Positions 43,635 to 52,138 are shown, numbered from the stretch's first letter. The stretch is 64,000 bases of DNA from Poriferisodalis sp965204195 (GCF_965204195.1 NZ_OZ241975.1:1612001-1676000), one strand, 5' to 3'. Numbers and translations are program-made. Notes: generated by a model from the sequence alone, not told the origin.

Positions 43635-44174
43635 ATGGCAGTCGAGCGATTTCCCGTCGAGGCCTCGCACATCCTGATGTTCGCGAGGTCGATCGGCGAC
43701 ACGAACCCGATCTACAGTGACCCGGCGTACGCCGCCGGCACCGAGGTCGGCTCGATCATCGCGCCGCCGACGTTCGCGCAGTCGAGCGCGCAATTCGACC
43801 CCGACTACTTCCTGCGCCCCAAGCCCGACAAGAAGTGGTTCGGCAGCGGCCGCACCGCCTCGGGCACCCTGGTGCGCGACCTGTCCGAATCCGACGGCGA
43901 CGACGTCGCCGACGAGCGTGAGGACGACAAGCAGTCCGGCGCCGCGGCAGGCGGCCTGCACGCCGAGCAGCATTTCACCTATCACCGGCATCTGAAGCCC
44001 GGCGACGTGCTGCACACGGTCACCTACGACGGCGAGCGCTGGGAGAAGCAGTCCAAGCGGGCAGGCATCCTCAAGTTCTCCGAGGCCGTCACCGAGTACC
44101 GCGACGAGGACGACGAGCTGGTCATCACGGCCAAGGGCGTCGGCGTCGTCACCGAGAAGGTCATTGACAACTAG
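43635..44174 (+). CDS. MaoC-like dehydratase, HadA/HadC-type subunit
   Basis: A 179-residue hot-dog-fold protein of the MaoC_dehydrat_N (FAS1-like) type: EASHILMFARSIGDTNPIYSDPAYA at the N-terminus, IIAPPTFAQSSAQFDPDYF, and LHAEQHFTYHRHLKPGDVL. It lacks the catalytic Asp/His of the partner, as in mycobacterial HadA/HadC. Residues ~90-115 hold an acidic insert. Directly followed by the HadB-like gene on the same strand. The two should form a (3R)-hydroxyacyl-ACP or -CoA dehydratase/hydratase. Confidence 0.88.
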   Translation: MAVERFPVEASHILMFARSIGDTNPIYSDPAYAAGTEVGSIIAPPTFAQSSAQFDPDYFLRPKPDKKWFGSGRTASGTLVRDLSESDGDDVADEREDDKQSGAAAGGLHAEQHFTYHRHLKPGDVLHTVTYDGERWEKQSKRAGILKFSEAVTEYRDEDDELVITAKGVGVVTEKVIDN

Positions 44175-44227
44175 CGGTTCGCCAAGGCCACGAACGCAGC
44201 ACTCACCACCCAGGAAGGCACACAGAC

Positions 44228-44650
44228 ATGGCACTCAGCGCATCGCAGCTCAACGTCGGCGACAGCTACTCCGAGCAGATCGTCGACGACCTCACCCGCA
44301 CCCAGATCGTCCAGTACGCCGGCGCGTCAGGCGACTACAACCCGGTCCACACCGATGAGAAGTTCGTCACCGAGGTGGCCGGCTACCCGACGGTGTTTGC
44401 CCACGGCATGCTCACCATGGGCATGACCGGGCGCATGGTCACCAACTACGTCGGCGACGGCCGCCTCACCTATTACGGCGTGCGGTTCACCAGCCAGGTG
44501 TGGCCCGGTGACACGCTCACCGCCAAGGCCGAGGTTGCCGACATCCGTGACGAGGACGGCCAGAAGCTGGTCGATCTCACCATCACCACCACCAACCAAG
44601 ACGACCGGCCAGTCCTCACCGGCCAAGCCACGGCCCGCCTCGACGACTGA
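44228..44650 (+). CDS. MaoC-like dehydratase, HadB-type catalytic subunit
   Basis: A 140-residue hot-dog protein with the hydratase 2 motif: the catalytic Asp and His in YAGASGDYNPVHTDEKF (~31-47) and the VFAHGMLTMGM segment. Length and pattern match HadB. The 53-base gap contains a CAGGAAGG site. Partner of the preceding HadA/C-like subunit; whether it acts in fatty acid synthesis (ACP) or acyl-CoA turnover cannot be told, but nearby acyl-CoA enzymes favour the latter. Confidence 0.9.
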   Translation: MALSASQLNVGDSYSEQIVDDLTRTQIVQYAGASGDYNPVHTDEKFVTEVAGYPTVFAHGMLTMGMTGRMVTNYVGDGRLTYYGVRFTSQVWPGDTLTAKAEVADIRDEDGQKLVDLTITTTNQDDRPVLTGQATARLDD

Positions 44651-44755
44651 GCGGCGCTAGCCCTTCGCCCATTGGGCGCCGTGTTGGCTCTTCGCCCGTC
44701 GGACGCGGTGCAAGCCGCTAGCCCTTCGCCCTTCCGGAGCGGCGTTAACCCTTGG
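44651..44755 (-). repeat. Repeats of the acyl-CoA dehydrogenase 3' end
   Basis: On the minus strand, directly after the acyl-CoA dehydrogenase stop codon, GGGCGAAGGGCTAGCG occurs twice (around 44655-44670 and 44716-44731) with a third degenerate copy between. In one frame they spell ...RAKG-stop or ...AKG-stop, the same residues that end the gene, so the last codons have been duplicated downstream. Confidence 0.55.
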
Positions 44756-46001
44756 CGCGGCCGGCGAAGCCGAACAGCTTGCCGGCGACCTTGCGGATCT
44801 GGATCTCCTCTGAGCCCTCGGTGATCCGGTAGCGGCGGTGGTGCCGGTAGATGTGCTCGAAGGGCATGTGGCGGCCGTAGCCGTTGCCGCCGCAGCTCTG
44901 CATGGCCCGATCTGCCGCGTCACAGCAGAACCGGTTGCCCCGGTAGTTGCACATGGCCACCTTGTCGGTGATCTCCATGTGATCGACGCCCTCGTCCATC
45001 TCCCAGGCGGTCTTCCAGATGAGCGCCCGCACCATCTCGGCCTCGGTGTACAGCTCCGCCAGCGGGAACTGGATGGCCTGATTCTGCGCCAGCGGCTTGC
45101 CGAACGTGGTGCGGTTCTTCACATAGTCGACCGCCACGTCGATGCAGTGCAGGCCGGCGCCGACCGATGACGCCGCTTGGCGGATCCGGTTCTCGTGCAC
45201 GAAGAGCTGCGCTGTCTGCAGGCCCCGGCCCTCGGTGCCCAGGATGTCGTCGTTGCTCACCCGCACGTCGGTCAGCCGCACATGGGCGTGGTCGGTGGGC
45301 ATGTTGAAGGTCCACATGAACTTCTCGACTGCGAAGCCGGGCGTGTCGACCGGCACGATGAAGCAGGTGATGCCGTGCCCCTCGCCGGGGTTCCCCGAGG
45401 TGCGGGCGAAGATGTAGTCGTGGGTGGCGTGGTGGAGCCCGGTGTTCCAGTATTTCTCGCCGTTGATCACCCACTCGTCGCCGTCGCGCACGGCGGTGGT
45501 CTCCATCCAGGTGGCATCGGAGCCGTGCAGCGGCTCGGTGAGGCCGAAGCCGATGCGCGCCTGGCCCTCCAGCATCTTGGGGATCCAGTACTCCTGCTGG
45601 GCCGGTGAGCCGTAGCGCTCCATCATCAGCACGGTCGGGAAGTTGCCGATGATCGAGTTCTCGTTCTGCAGGTCGTTGTGCAGCCCGAGGCCGCGGCGGG
45701 CCAGGTGCTCGCGGATGATCGCCATGCCCAGGTTGGTGCCGTTGCTGCCGCCGAAGCGCTCGGGCAGGTGCCAGCGCAGGAAGCCCGCCGAGTCGGCCTC
45801 CTTTCGCATGCGGACCAGCAGGGCTTCCCATTCCGCATTGGGCAAGCCGTCGCGCTCCCAGTCGGTGCGCGAGTCCTCCCGCCGGTGGTCAAAAAAGCGG
45901 ATGTTGTCGTCTTCGTTCTCGATGGGCTTGATGACGTCGTCGATGAACGTGTCCAGGTCGTCGAGCAGCTGGGCGATGTCGCCGGGGATGGTGAAGTCCA
46001 T
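44745..46001 (-). CDS. Acyl-CoA dehydrogenase
   Basis: A 418-residue FAD-dependent acyl-CoA dehydrogenase. FGLTEPLHGSDATWMETTAVRDGDEWVINGEKYW marks the middle beta domain, and the C-terminal helical domain contains QSCGGNGYGRHMPFEHIYRHHRRYRITEGSEEIQIRKVAGKLFG. The ATG at 46001 is used, because a TAGCTT box is exactly seven bases upstream. The length and the acidic N-terminal extension (LDTFIDDVIKPIENEDDNIRFF) resemble the larger actinobacterial type. Substrate chain length unknown. Confidence 0.92.
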   Translation of the reverse strand: MDFTIPGDIAQLLDDLDTFIDDVIKPIENEDDNIRFFDHRREDSRTDWERDGLPNAEWEALLVRMRKEADSAGFLRWHLPERFGGSNGTNLGMAIIREHLARRGLGLHNDLQNENSIIGNFPTVLMMERYGSPAQQEYWIPKMLEGQARIGFGLTEPLHGSDATWMETTAVRDGDEWVINGEKYWNTGLHHATHDYIFARTSGNPGEGHGITCFIVPVDTPGFAVEKFMWTFNMPTDHAHVRLTDVRVSNDDILGTEGRGLQTAQLFVHENRIRQAASSVGAGLHCIDVAVDYVKNRTTFGKPLAQNQAIQFPLAELYTEAEMVRALIWKTAWEMDEGVDHMEITDKVAMCNYRGNRFCCDAADRAMQSCGGNGYGRHMPFEHIYRHHRRYRITEGSEEIQIRKVAGKLFGFAGRAKG

Positions 46002-46080
46002 GCGCGGCAAGCTACCCGGCTGCCTGCGGCCCCCGCCGACCCGGCGCGCCGCCCGCGCAAAAAAACGATGTGCGCGTAAC

Positions 46081-46095
46081 TACGCCAATGGCGTA
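46081..46095 (+). promoter_or_regulatory. Palindromic operator of the HigBA-like pair
   Basis: TACGCC-AAT-GGCGTA is a perfect inverted repeat that runs into the -10 region (TATACC 46094-46099) of the toxin gene. An antitoxin with a helix-turn-helix bound here would block transcription, the usual autoregulation of such pairs. Confidence 0.65.
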
Positions 46096-46106
46096 TACCA
46101 TCGGCG

Positions 46107-46451
46107 ATGGATGGACGCCTGTACACGGTCGTAGAAACACCTACGTATCTTGCGGACGCCACGGCATTTCTGTCTGAGACGGAGCGTGAAGAAATTGTCA
46201 ACCGTGTGGCTGCCAACCCGACTGAGGGGGTTTCGCTCGGAGGGGGCATCCGCAAGATGCGCGTCAAACTGCCAGGACGCGGTAGGCGAGGTGGCGCCCG
46301 GATCGTGTTCCTGTTTGGAGGCGACCAGATGCCGATCATCCTGCTAGCTGCGTTTAGGAAGAATGAGAAGGCCGGCCTCACGCCCAAGGAACGTCAAGCA
46401 CTCGTCGACATCGGCAGGCGCCTGTCTGCTGGCGATGGGGGGCTGAAATGA
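46107..46451 (+). CDS. HigB/RelE-like toxin
   Basis: A 114-residue protein of the RelE/HigB toxin fold: YLADATAFLSETEREEIVNRVAANP, IRKMRVKLPGRGRRGGARIVFLF, and LLAAFRKNEKAGLTPKERQAL with the basic residues typical of ribosome-dependent mRNA interferases. Toxin-first order is as in HigBA. The stop overlaps the antitoxin ATG by four bases. The start has no Shine-Dalgarno but a -10 box seven bases upstream. Confidence 0.85.
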   Translation: MDGRLYTVVETPTYLADATAFLSETEREEIVNRVAANPTEGVSLGGGIRKMRVKLPGRGRRGGARIVFLFGGDQMPIILLAAFRKNEKAGLTPKERQALVDIGRRLSAGDGGLK

Positions 46452-46750
46452 AGTCAGCATTTGACAAGATCAAGGCTGGCCTCCGTGACGCTGAGGCGTA
46501 TCTGGACGGCGAGCGAAGCGGTTTCGTGACTCACGAGGTGGTGGTCGCCGAGCCAGATGTCAGAGCGATCCGTGCCAGAACTGGGCTCTCGCAGGATGCG
46601 TTCGCTCGCAGCATCGGTGTCGCGCCGAGCACATTGAGAAACTGGGAGCAGGGACGCCGTCGCCCCCAGGGGCCCGCTCGCGTGCTCTTGGCACTGCTTG
46701 ACCAGCAGCCCGGGATTATTCAGGAACGGCTCGGCGCCGTGCGGCGCTAG
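46448..46750 (+). CDS. HigA-like XRE-family antitoxin
   Basis: A 100-residue protein. Residues ~40-85 form an XRE helix-turn-helix (VRAIRARTGLSQDAFARSIGVAPSTLRNWEQGRRRPQGPARVLL). The N-terminal part would neutralise the toxin. Overlaps the toxin gene by four bases. Expected to repress its own promoter at the palindrome 46081-46095. Confidence 0.88.
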   Translation: MKSAFDKIKAGLRDAEAYLDGERSGFVTHEVVVAEPDVRAIRARTGLSQDAFARSIGVAPSTLRNWEQGRRRPQGPARVLLALLDQQPGIIQERLGAVRR

Positions 46751-46787
46751 CGGTCTGGGCGTGGACGCGCGGGAGGATGCAACAGCA

Positions 46788-47387
46788 ATGAAGATGTCGG
46801 TGTTGGTGTGGTCGGATTACCTGTGACCGTGGTGCCACTTGGCACGGGCCCGGGCGGTCCGCCTGGCTGAACGGCACGATCTCGACATCACCTGGCTGGC
46901 GTACGAGATCCATCCCGAGGTGCCGCTCGAGGGCGTCGAGGTTCGCATGAGCTTCGAGCGAATTGCCTCGTTGGCCGAGGCTGAGGGCATCACGTTTGTG
47001 GTGCCCAAGCGCCTGCGCAACAGCGCCAAAGCGCACCAAGCTGCGCTGGCAGTCGAGCATGCCGACTCCGACGCTGCCGAGCGCTACCACGACCGGTTGT
47101 ACGCGGCCTACTGGGAAGACGAGCTCGACGTCGCCGATCCTGACGTGCTGGTCACCCTGGCGGCAGACGTGGCCATCGACCCAGACGTGCTGCGGCGCGT
47201 GGTCGCCAACGACGAGCTGCTGCCAGCGCTGCGGGCGTCGATGGCTCGAGCGAACGAGTGGGGGATCAGCGCGACACCCAGCTGGCTGTTCGACGGTCGC
47301 CTCGTGATCCCCGGAGCGCAAGACGACGACTTCATGGCGGATGTGATCACCCGGCTGCGCGAGCGACCCGCGCCGCCCACCGGTTGA
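46788..47387 (+). CDS. Candidate selenoprotein: DsbA/FrnE-like thiol oxidoreductase with in-frame UGA (Sec13)
   Basis: Read through one in-frame TGA (46824-46826), this gives a 199-residue DsbA/FrnE-like (thioredoxin-fold) protein: MKMSVLVWSDYL-U-PWCHLARARAV and so on. FrnE-like homologues have SD-x-x-CPWC at this place, so the TGA replaces the first Cys of the CxxC redox motif, the classic site for selenocysteine. The fold continues intact to the end (GISATPSWLFDGRLVIPGAQ, the cis-Pro loop). GGGAGG lies upstream of the ATG. The hairpin 46850-46866 fits a bacterial SECIS. Starting after the TGA (TTG 46839) would delete the redox site. The alternative is a recent nonsense mutation; decisive proof needs Sec machinery in the genome. 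Confidence 0.75.
46850..46866 (+). promoter_or_regulatory. SECIS-like hairpin downstream of the in-frame UGA
   Basis: CCGGGCG-GUC-CGCCUGG folds into a seven-base-pair stem (one G-U) with a GUC loop whose first base is G. The loop begins 30 nt after the UGA, inside the 16-37 nt window and with the apical G known for bacterial SECIS elements. A second small hairpin (GUGCC-ACUU-GGCAC, 46832-46845) lies closer to the UGA. Confidence 0.55.
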
Positions 47388-47429
47388 AACTGCTTCGACG
47401 GCCTCGATGCCGAGTGGGGCGCTGCGCTG

Positions 47430-47873
47430 CTAGGCGCCGTGTCGGCCGCCGGCATCCGGCGGCGGCGCTACGGGCAAGCCGTGCCCGATCCAGCCCTCGA
47501 TGCCGCCGTCCAGATCGGTGGCCCGTGCGAAACCCAGCTGCTGCAGTTGGGCCGCGGCGAGGCTCGAGCTGTAGCCCTGGTTGCAGACGATGACCAGATG
47601 GTCGTCGAGATCCGCCGCGGTTCCCTCCGACGCGCCCGAGTCCGGGTCGAGGCGCCACTCCAGCACCAGCTGCCCGATGTGCTCGGAGCCCTCGATGACA
47701 CCGGTCCTCTCCCTGTCATCTCGTGGCCGTATGTCGATGACACGCAGTTGCGGCTCGCCGTCGCCGCTCCCGGCACCCATCAGCTCGGCTAGCTCAGCAG
47801 GAGCGACACGCTCCAGTCCCGAGCGCGCCTCGTCCAGCAGTTGGTTGATCGTCTTGCGCTGAGGTTCAGGCAC
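47430..47873 (-). CDS. Rhodanese-like domain protein
   Basis: A 147-residue single rhodanese domain: LRVIDIRPRDDRERTGVIEGSEHIG at the N-terminal half and the active-site Cys in VIVCNQGYSSSLAAAQL, then DLDGGIEGWIGHGLPV. It would carry sulfane sulfur on the Cys. It starts with GTG and is convergent with the candidate selenoprotein gene, 42 bases apart. A role in sulfur or selenium transfer is possible but only suggested by position. Confidence 0.88.
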   Translation of the reverse strand: MPEPQRKTINQLLDEARSGLERVAPAELAELMGAGSGDGEPQLRVIDIRPRDDRERTGVIEGSEHIGQLVLEWRLDPDSGASEGTAADLDDHLVIVCNQGYSSSLAAAQLQQLGFARATDLDGGIEGWIGHGLPVAPPPDAGGRHGA

Positions 47874-48033
47874 TGCTCAAAGTTCCCCATGCCGTTCTGC
47901 CAGCGATCCTAAGACGCACTGCCGCGCCCCAAGGCCCGCCGGTCCGCCGTCGATGTACAGCTGCGTTCCTGACAAGCGCATTGTTGCTGGGGCCTTTGGG
48001 CCTGGCCAGGGCGGTTTGTGCCTTGTCTGCGCC

Positions 48034-48267
48034 TTACAGAGAGCCAAAGAGGCGCCGTCGCTCGCGATCTCGGCAACCGGCCTTCCACCCTTCGACGTAA
48101 TCGTGAATGTTGTCAGTCACGATCCCATTCTCATCCTTGGAGAATGCCGACTCGGGATTGCTGGCCCACATCACATGGCCTTCAACCGGAGGGCCAAACG
48201 CGCCGTCCCCGTAGCCGTCCTGAAACGCTGCCTGCCGCTGCACCAGAGCGTCCGCTTCTTCGCTCAT
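48034..48267 (-). CDS. Small hypothetical protein
   Basis: A 77-residue hydrophilic protein with GAGAG before the ATG. It contains AAFQDGYGDGAFGPPVEG and NIHDYVEGWKAGCRDRERRRL, two short segments with the look of a DxGYxDG-type repeat, but no family is recognised. Same strand as the next small gene upstream. Confidence 0.5.
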   Translation of the reverse strand: MSEEADALVQRQAAFQDGYGDGAFGPPVEGHVMWASNPESAFSKDENGIVTDNIHDYVEGWKAGCRDRERRRLFGSL

Positions 48268-48309
48268 CTCATCTCTCGCTTTGTGCGTCTGAGACGAACG
48301 CTAACTAGG

Positions 48310-48627
48310 TCAAACCGTTCTGAGCGTTCCACACTGAGCGCAGTACGGCTTCTTGTTCATGGCCCAGAGCCACCACGTCAGCGCTACCTTGCGCCCGCGG
48401 GAGTGCCTGAACTTCACTGCCGTCGATCCGCAGATAGGGCAAGGCGTGACTGCCGCTGTCACCTTGCCCTTCACGGCTGCGCTCTCCCTCCTTCGTTCTT
48501 GCTCGCGCTCTCTTCGTCCGGCCTGCGCAGTCCTCCTTGACCGCAACACCAAGAAGAGCACTACGAAGAGCGCGACCATCACGAACGGCAACGCCTGAAG
48601 CCAGAAGTCGGCCCAAGGGTCTGACAT
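48310..48627 (-). CDS. Small membrane protein with zinc-ribbon-like C-terminus
   Basis: A 105-residue protein. Residues ~9-28 form one transmembrane helix (WLQALPFVMVALFVVLFLVL), followed by a strongly basic/charged stretch (~30-50). The end carries two CxxC knuckles, CPICG and CAQCG, separated by ~30 residues, a treble-clef or zinc-ribbon pattern. Likely membrane-anchored with a cytoplasmic zinc domain. Function unknown. Confidence 0.65.
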   Translation of the reverse strand: MSDPWADFWLQALPFVMVALFVVLFLVLRSRRTAQAGRREREQERRRESAAVKGKVTAAVTPCPICGSTAVKFRHSRGRKVALTWWLWAMNKKPYCAQCGTLRTV

Positions 48628-48750
48628 GGCGGTGTCCTCTTAGCGGAAGTCGGGTTCTGTGCCTTCAGGTACCGGGCCGACCACAGGAGGGAACCAAGTT
48701 TCTCGATCCCGCATCGTAGTTAGACAGCACCGTAACGCCGATGTCTGAAG

Positions 48751-49161
48751 TCAGGCCGGGTTGTCGATGAACTCCACCCAGTTGCCGTCCGGGTCTTCCA
48801 CCATGCCGACCACCACGCCTGGCCGCGCTTCGAGCCGTCGCCAGATGATGTTGGCCCCGGCATCCTCGCAGGCGGTCATGACTTCCTCGAAGTTGCCCAC
48901 GTTGAACGTGAAGTAGCGCAGCCCGGTGGCACCGGTTATGCCGCCCGTGGCCCCCGTCGGCACGTCGGCCACGGGCACCACCAGCTTGAGCAAGCTCTTG
49001 TCTGCCCACAGCCGGTGCATCTGGGCGATGCCCACCTGCTCCATGTTGAGCGTCGCCTCGAATTTCAGTCCGAGCACGTCGCGGTAGAACGCGAGCATCT
49101 CGTCGCCGTTGGTGGTGACGATGCCGAGGTCGAAGCCCTCCTTGGTCGGTTGCAGTGCCAC
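48751..49161 (-). CDS. VOC (glyoxalase/dioxygenase) family protein
   Basis: A 136-residue vicinal-oxygen-chelate-fold protein. The GTG at 49161 is the best start, placing LGIVTTNGDEMLAFYRDVLGLKFE at ~12 as in the family. The second module has LRYFTFNVGNFEEVMTACEDAGA and ends in GMVEDPDGNWVEFID, with the metal-binding Glu. Substrate unknown. Stands alone. Confidence 0.88.
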   Translation of the reverse strand: MALQPTKEGFDLGIVTTNGDEMLAFYRDVLGLKFEATLNMEQVGIAQMHRLWADKSLLKLVVPVADVPTGATGGITGATGLRYFTFNVGNFEEVMTACEDAGANIIWRRLEARPGVVVGMVEDPDGNWVEFIDNPA

Positions 49162-49402
49162 GTTGTCTCGCTCTCGTCGGGCTGTGATCTCAGGCAGTGA
49201 GCGTAGGGCATGCAACCCCGTTAGGCGAAATGGCAAGACTCGCTGTGACAGTGCATCGTCGCCGTCAATGAGAGTCCGGCCGTCCCTGGTCGTGCCCACG
49301 AACGCTCGGCGCTGCTAGGCGCACCACATCGATCGCTGGAGCCCATGATCGCTACGCTCAACTGCTTGCACGCGAGCTTCAGCAGGCGCCGGGGGATGTG
49401 AA

Positions 49403-51148
49403 GTGTTCCAAACAGGGCAAACGATCAAGAAGACACTGGAAGAGATACATCGGCACGATTTGGTACTACCGGCCATTCAGCGGGAATTTGTTTGGCAGCC
49501 GGAGCAGATCTGCCGACTCTTTGACAGTCTCATGCAGGGCTATCCATTTGGCACTTTTCTATACTGGAGAGTTGAACCAGATAACTGTAGTAAGTTTCGG
49601 TTCTTCGACTTCGTCCGTGACTATCACCAACGCGACAATCCACATTGCCCTCCACTGCCCGAGCAGCACAACCGTCGACTGACAGCCGTGCTGGATGGCC
49701 AACAACGTCTTACTGCTCTGAATATCGGACTGCATGGCTCGATGGCCACCAAACAACCCCGCTTATGGTGGAACAATCCCCTCGCATTTCCCAAGACGAG
49801 GCTCCACATCGATCTGCTATGGCAACCTGATGACGACGAGGAAGTCGGAGTCAACTATCGCTTCAGTTTCCTTACCGACCGTCAGGCCGGATCCGGCCGA
49901 ACTCGAGCGTGTTGGTTTCGCGTGGGCGAAATTTTGTCTATCGCAGACCCTGGACCCGCAATGACAGCGTGGCTAGTGGATCGCGTATCCCCAGATGAAC
50001 TGCCGCGTGCGCATAGCGTGCTGTTTCAACTCTATCAGGTGGTACACAGCAATCCTCTAATCGCCTATTACGAGGAAACTGACCAAGATCTGGACAAGGC
50101 GCTTCAGATTTTCATACGGATGAATGACGGTGGGACTCCACTGTCGTTCTCTGATTTGTTATTGTCCATCGCTGTTGCCCAATGGAAACGCCATGATGCT
50201 CGACAGGAAATTCATGACTTAGTAGATGAACTCAACCAAATTGGCACTGGATTCCGCTTTTCCAAAGACTTCGTCCTCAAAGCGGGCCTGATGCTCAGCG
50301 ATGTTGGAAGCCTCCGATTTCAAGTCAACAATTTCAATCGATCGAACATGGCTACATTCGAAGATTCCTGGAATCAGATCAAGTCCTCACTTGCTCTAAC
50401 GATTCAGCTGGCTGAATCATTCGGGTTCAACGGGCAGAATCTAGCGTCGCATAACTCACTCCTGCCTATTGCGTACTACCTGCACCGCAAAGACGGTGCC
50501 GATGCATTTCTAACTCATGGTAGTTTCGCTGCCGATCGCACGGCAATCCGTGAATGGCTCATGAGAAGCTTGCTCAAGGCAGGGATATGGGGCAGCGCGG
50601 TTGACACTCTATTGGCGCAACTACGAAACGTTATCAGAGATTCGAGCGATGCCTCGTTTCCGGTTGCAGACCTGGAATCTGCTATGGCTTCGCTTGGCAA
50701 ATCACTGACATTCGTCGATGAAGAAATCGAGGATCTTGCCGATGTTCGCTATAGTGATCGGCTCACGTTCGCCTTACTCTCGCTGATCTTTCCCTTCGTG
50801 GACCTCAACGACCATTTTCACCTAGACCATGTCTTCCCGAAGCATGCATTTGGCTCACAGAATCTGAGAGATGCGGGCCTCCCTTGGGAATTACACGCAG
50901 AGTATCAGAGCAAATGCGATCGTCTTGCGAATCTCCAGCTGTTGCAGGGCCGTATCAACAGTGAGAAGGGCGCAACGATGCCCCACGAGTGGTTGGCTTC
51001 AAGGTTCGCAGCGAGCGAAGCCCGCGAGTACCGCATGCGACATTTACTCGGCGACGTACCGTCGTCGCTCGCTGAATTCGAATTGTTCTATGAGCAACGA
51101 CGGGAACGGCTCAAGGAGCGCATCATCGAGGTGCTTGGCCGTCGATGA
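49403..51148 (+). CDS. DUF262/GmrSD-like restriction protein
   Basis: A 581-residue protein. The N-terminal DUF262 (ParB/Srx-like) domain shows HDLVLPAIQREFVWQPEQICRLFDSL and the nucleotide-binding motif DGQQRLTAL (~96). The C-terminal part ends with an HNH-like pattern HLDHVFPKHAF ... LANLQLLQGRINSEKG (~472-525), as in GmrD/DUF1524. Together this is the architecture of GmrSD-type modification-dependent or broad anti-phage nucleases. The base composition is clearly more A/T-rich than all neighbours, indicating recent acquisition. The GTG start with an upstream GGGGGA site is plausible. No partner gene is adjacent. Confidence 0.85.
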   Translation: MFQTGQTIKKTLEEIHRHDLVLPAIQREFVWQPEQICRLFDSLMQGYPFGTFLYWRVEPDNCSKFRFFDFVRDYHQRDNPHCPPLPEQHNRRLTAVLDGQQRLTALNIGLHGSMATKQPRLWWNNPLAFPKTRLHIDLLWQPDDDEEVGVNYRFSFLTDRQAGSGRTRACWFRVGEILSIADPGPAMTAWLVDRVSPDELPRAHSVLFQLYQVVHSNPLIAYYEETDQDLDKALQIFIRMNDGGTPLSFSDLLLSIAVAQWKRHDARQEIHDLVDELNQIGTGFRFSKDFVLKAGLMLSDVGSLRFQVNNFNRSNMATFEDSWNQIKSSLALTIQLAESFGFNGQNLASHNSLLPIAYYLHRKDGADAFLTHGSFAADRTAIREWLMRSLLKAGIWGSAVDTLLAQLRNVIRDSSDASFPVADLESAMASLGKSLTFVDEEIEDLADVRYSDRLTFALLSLIFPFVDLNDHFHLDHVFPKHAFGSQNLRDAGLPWELHAEYQSKCDRLANLQLLQGRINSEKGATMPHEWLASRFAASEAREYRMRHLLGDVPSSLAEFELFYEQRRERLKERIIEVLGRR

Positions 51149-51175
51149 CCCACAGCACCCGAGTCGGCGGCGTGG

Positions 51176-52018
51176 TCAGTCGTAGCTGGCGCCGAGGCCG
51201 GCGCGGGCGTCGGTCTGGATGCCGTACGGCGGGATCGGGTAGCGCAAGCCGTTTCGCGCCAGTGCCTCCATGCCCTCGACTGCCACCACCAGGTCCTCGG
51301 GCGTGAGCGCTATCAGCAGCTCGTCTTCCATCACGCCGCCGTAGCGCCGCTCGGCGAAGCAGGGCAGCGACACGCTGGGCTCGCCGGTGCGCAGTGCCCG
51401 GCCCCACGAGTCGGCGCAGGCCGATTCGCCGACGCAGCCCCATTCCAGCTTCTTGTACTCCCGCCACTGCAGGCCGTTGATGAAGATGATCATCTGCGCC
51501 GGGGTGGCGTAGATCATGCAGACATCGGGCGGGTCAAGCCGCTTCGACGACAGCGGCGAGACCACCATCGCCTCATAGGTGCCGTAGGGCACGAAATCCA
51601 TAGCGTGCTGGTGCGCCGAGGCGTCTTCCAGGGTCTCGTACCACACCCCGGCCATGCGGTCGCCCGACAGCCACTTGTCGTCCTGGGGGTGCAGCCCGAT
51701 GACCGCCCCGCACTGGGCGCCCACAAGGTCGTCCATGGTGATGCCGACGGTCCAATTCAGCCGGCACGCCATCCCCACGATCTGGTCGGTGGTGTGGATG
51801 GCCTTCGGGCGGCGTACCCGCGGCACTTCGTTCATCGCCTCGACCGTCTCGAAGAGCTTCATACCGATGGGTGTCGTGCGGATGCGCAGCACGGCCTGCA
51901 GCCGCGCCAGCAGCTCGTCCCAGTCGATGGACTCGGTGCGCACGTGCGCTGCGGTCTCGGTGCTTGCCTCGGCGGTGTCGGTCTGAGTCACGGCTTCCCC
52001 CTTGTCCACCGCAGCCAT
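51176..52018 (-). CDS. DUF169 family protein
   Basis: A 280-residue protein. After a ~30-residue polar leader, it contains IDWDELLARLQAVLRIRTTPIGMKLFET, KAIHTTDQIVGMACRLNWTVGIT and LEWGCVGESACADSWGRALRTGEPSVSLPCFAERRYG, with conserved Cys spaced as in DUF169 proteins. The biochemical role of DUF169 is not established to my knowledge; members often sit near metal or acyl-CoA metabolism genes. It is divergent from an enoyl-CoA hydratase gene 120 bases away. Confidence 0.8.
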   Translation of the reverse strand: MAAVDKGEAVTQTDTAEASTETAAHVRTESIDWDELLARLQAVLRIRTTPIGMKLFETVEAMNEVPRVRRPKAIHTTDQIVGMACRLNWTVGITMDDLVGAQCGAVIGLHPQDDKWLSGDRMAGVWYETLEDASAHQHAMDFVPYGTYEAMVVSPLSSKRLDPPDVCMIYATPAQMIIFINGLQWREYKKLEWGCVGESACADSWGRALRTGEPSVSLPCFAERRYGGVMEDELLIALTPEDLVVAVEGMEALARNGLRYPIPPYGIQTDARAGLGASYD

Positions 52019-52138
52019 GAAGTTCCCGGAGTTTCCGGCTGCGGTGTTCGGGAGGTCACGCTAGTTCGGCGACCACTAGCGTGAGCCGCCGAGCGAGCAG
52101 AGACCGGGTCAGCAGATCGGGTGATCGGAGACGGGGCA

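Noticed and set aside
46839..47387. Short DsbA-like gene starting at TTG after the in-frame TGA
   Set aside because: No ribosome site, and it would remove the redox motif and first beta strand that are plainly encoded upstream in the same frame.
47953..48540. Plus-strand open frame opposite the two small genes
   Set aside because: No ribosome site or motif; the minus-strand gene at 48310-48627 has a membrane helix and two CxxC knuckles and is the better call.
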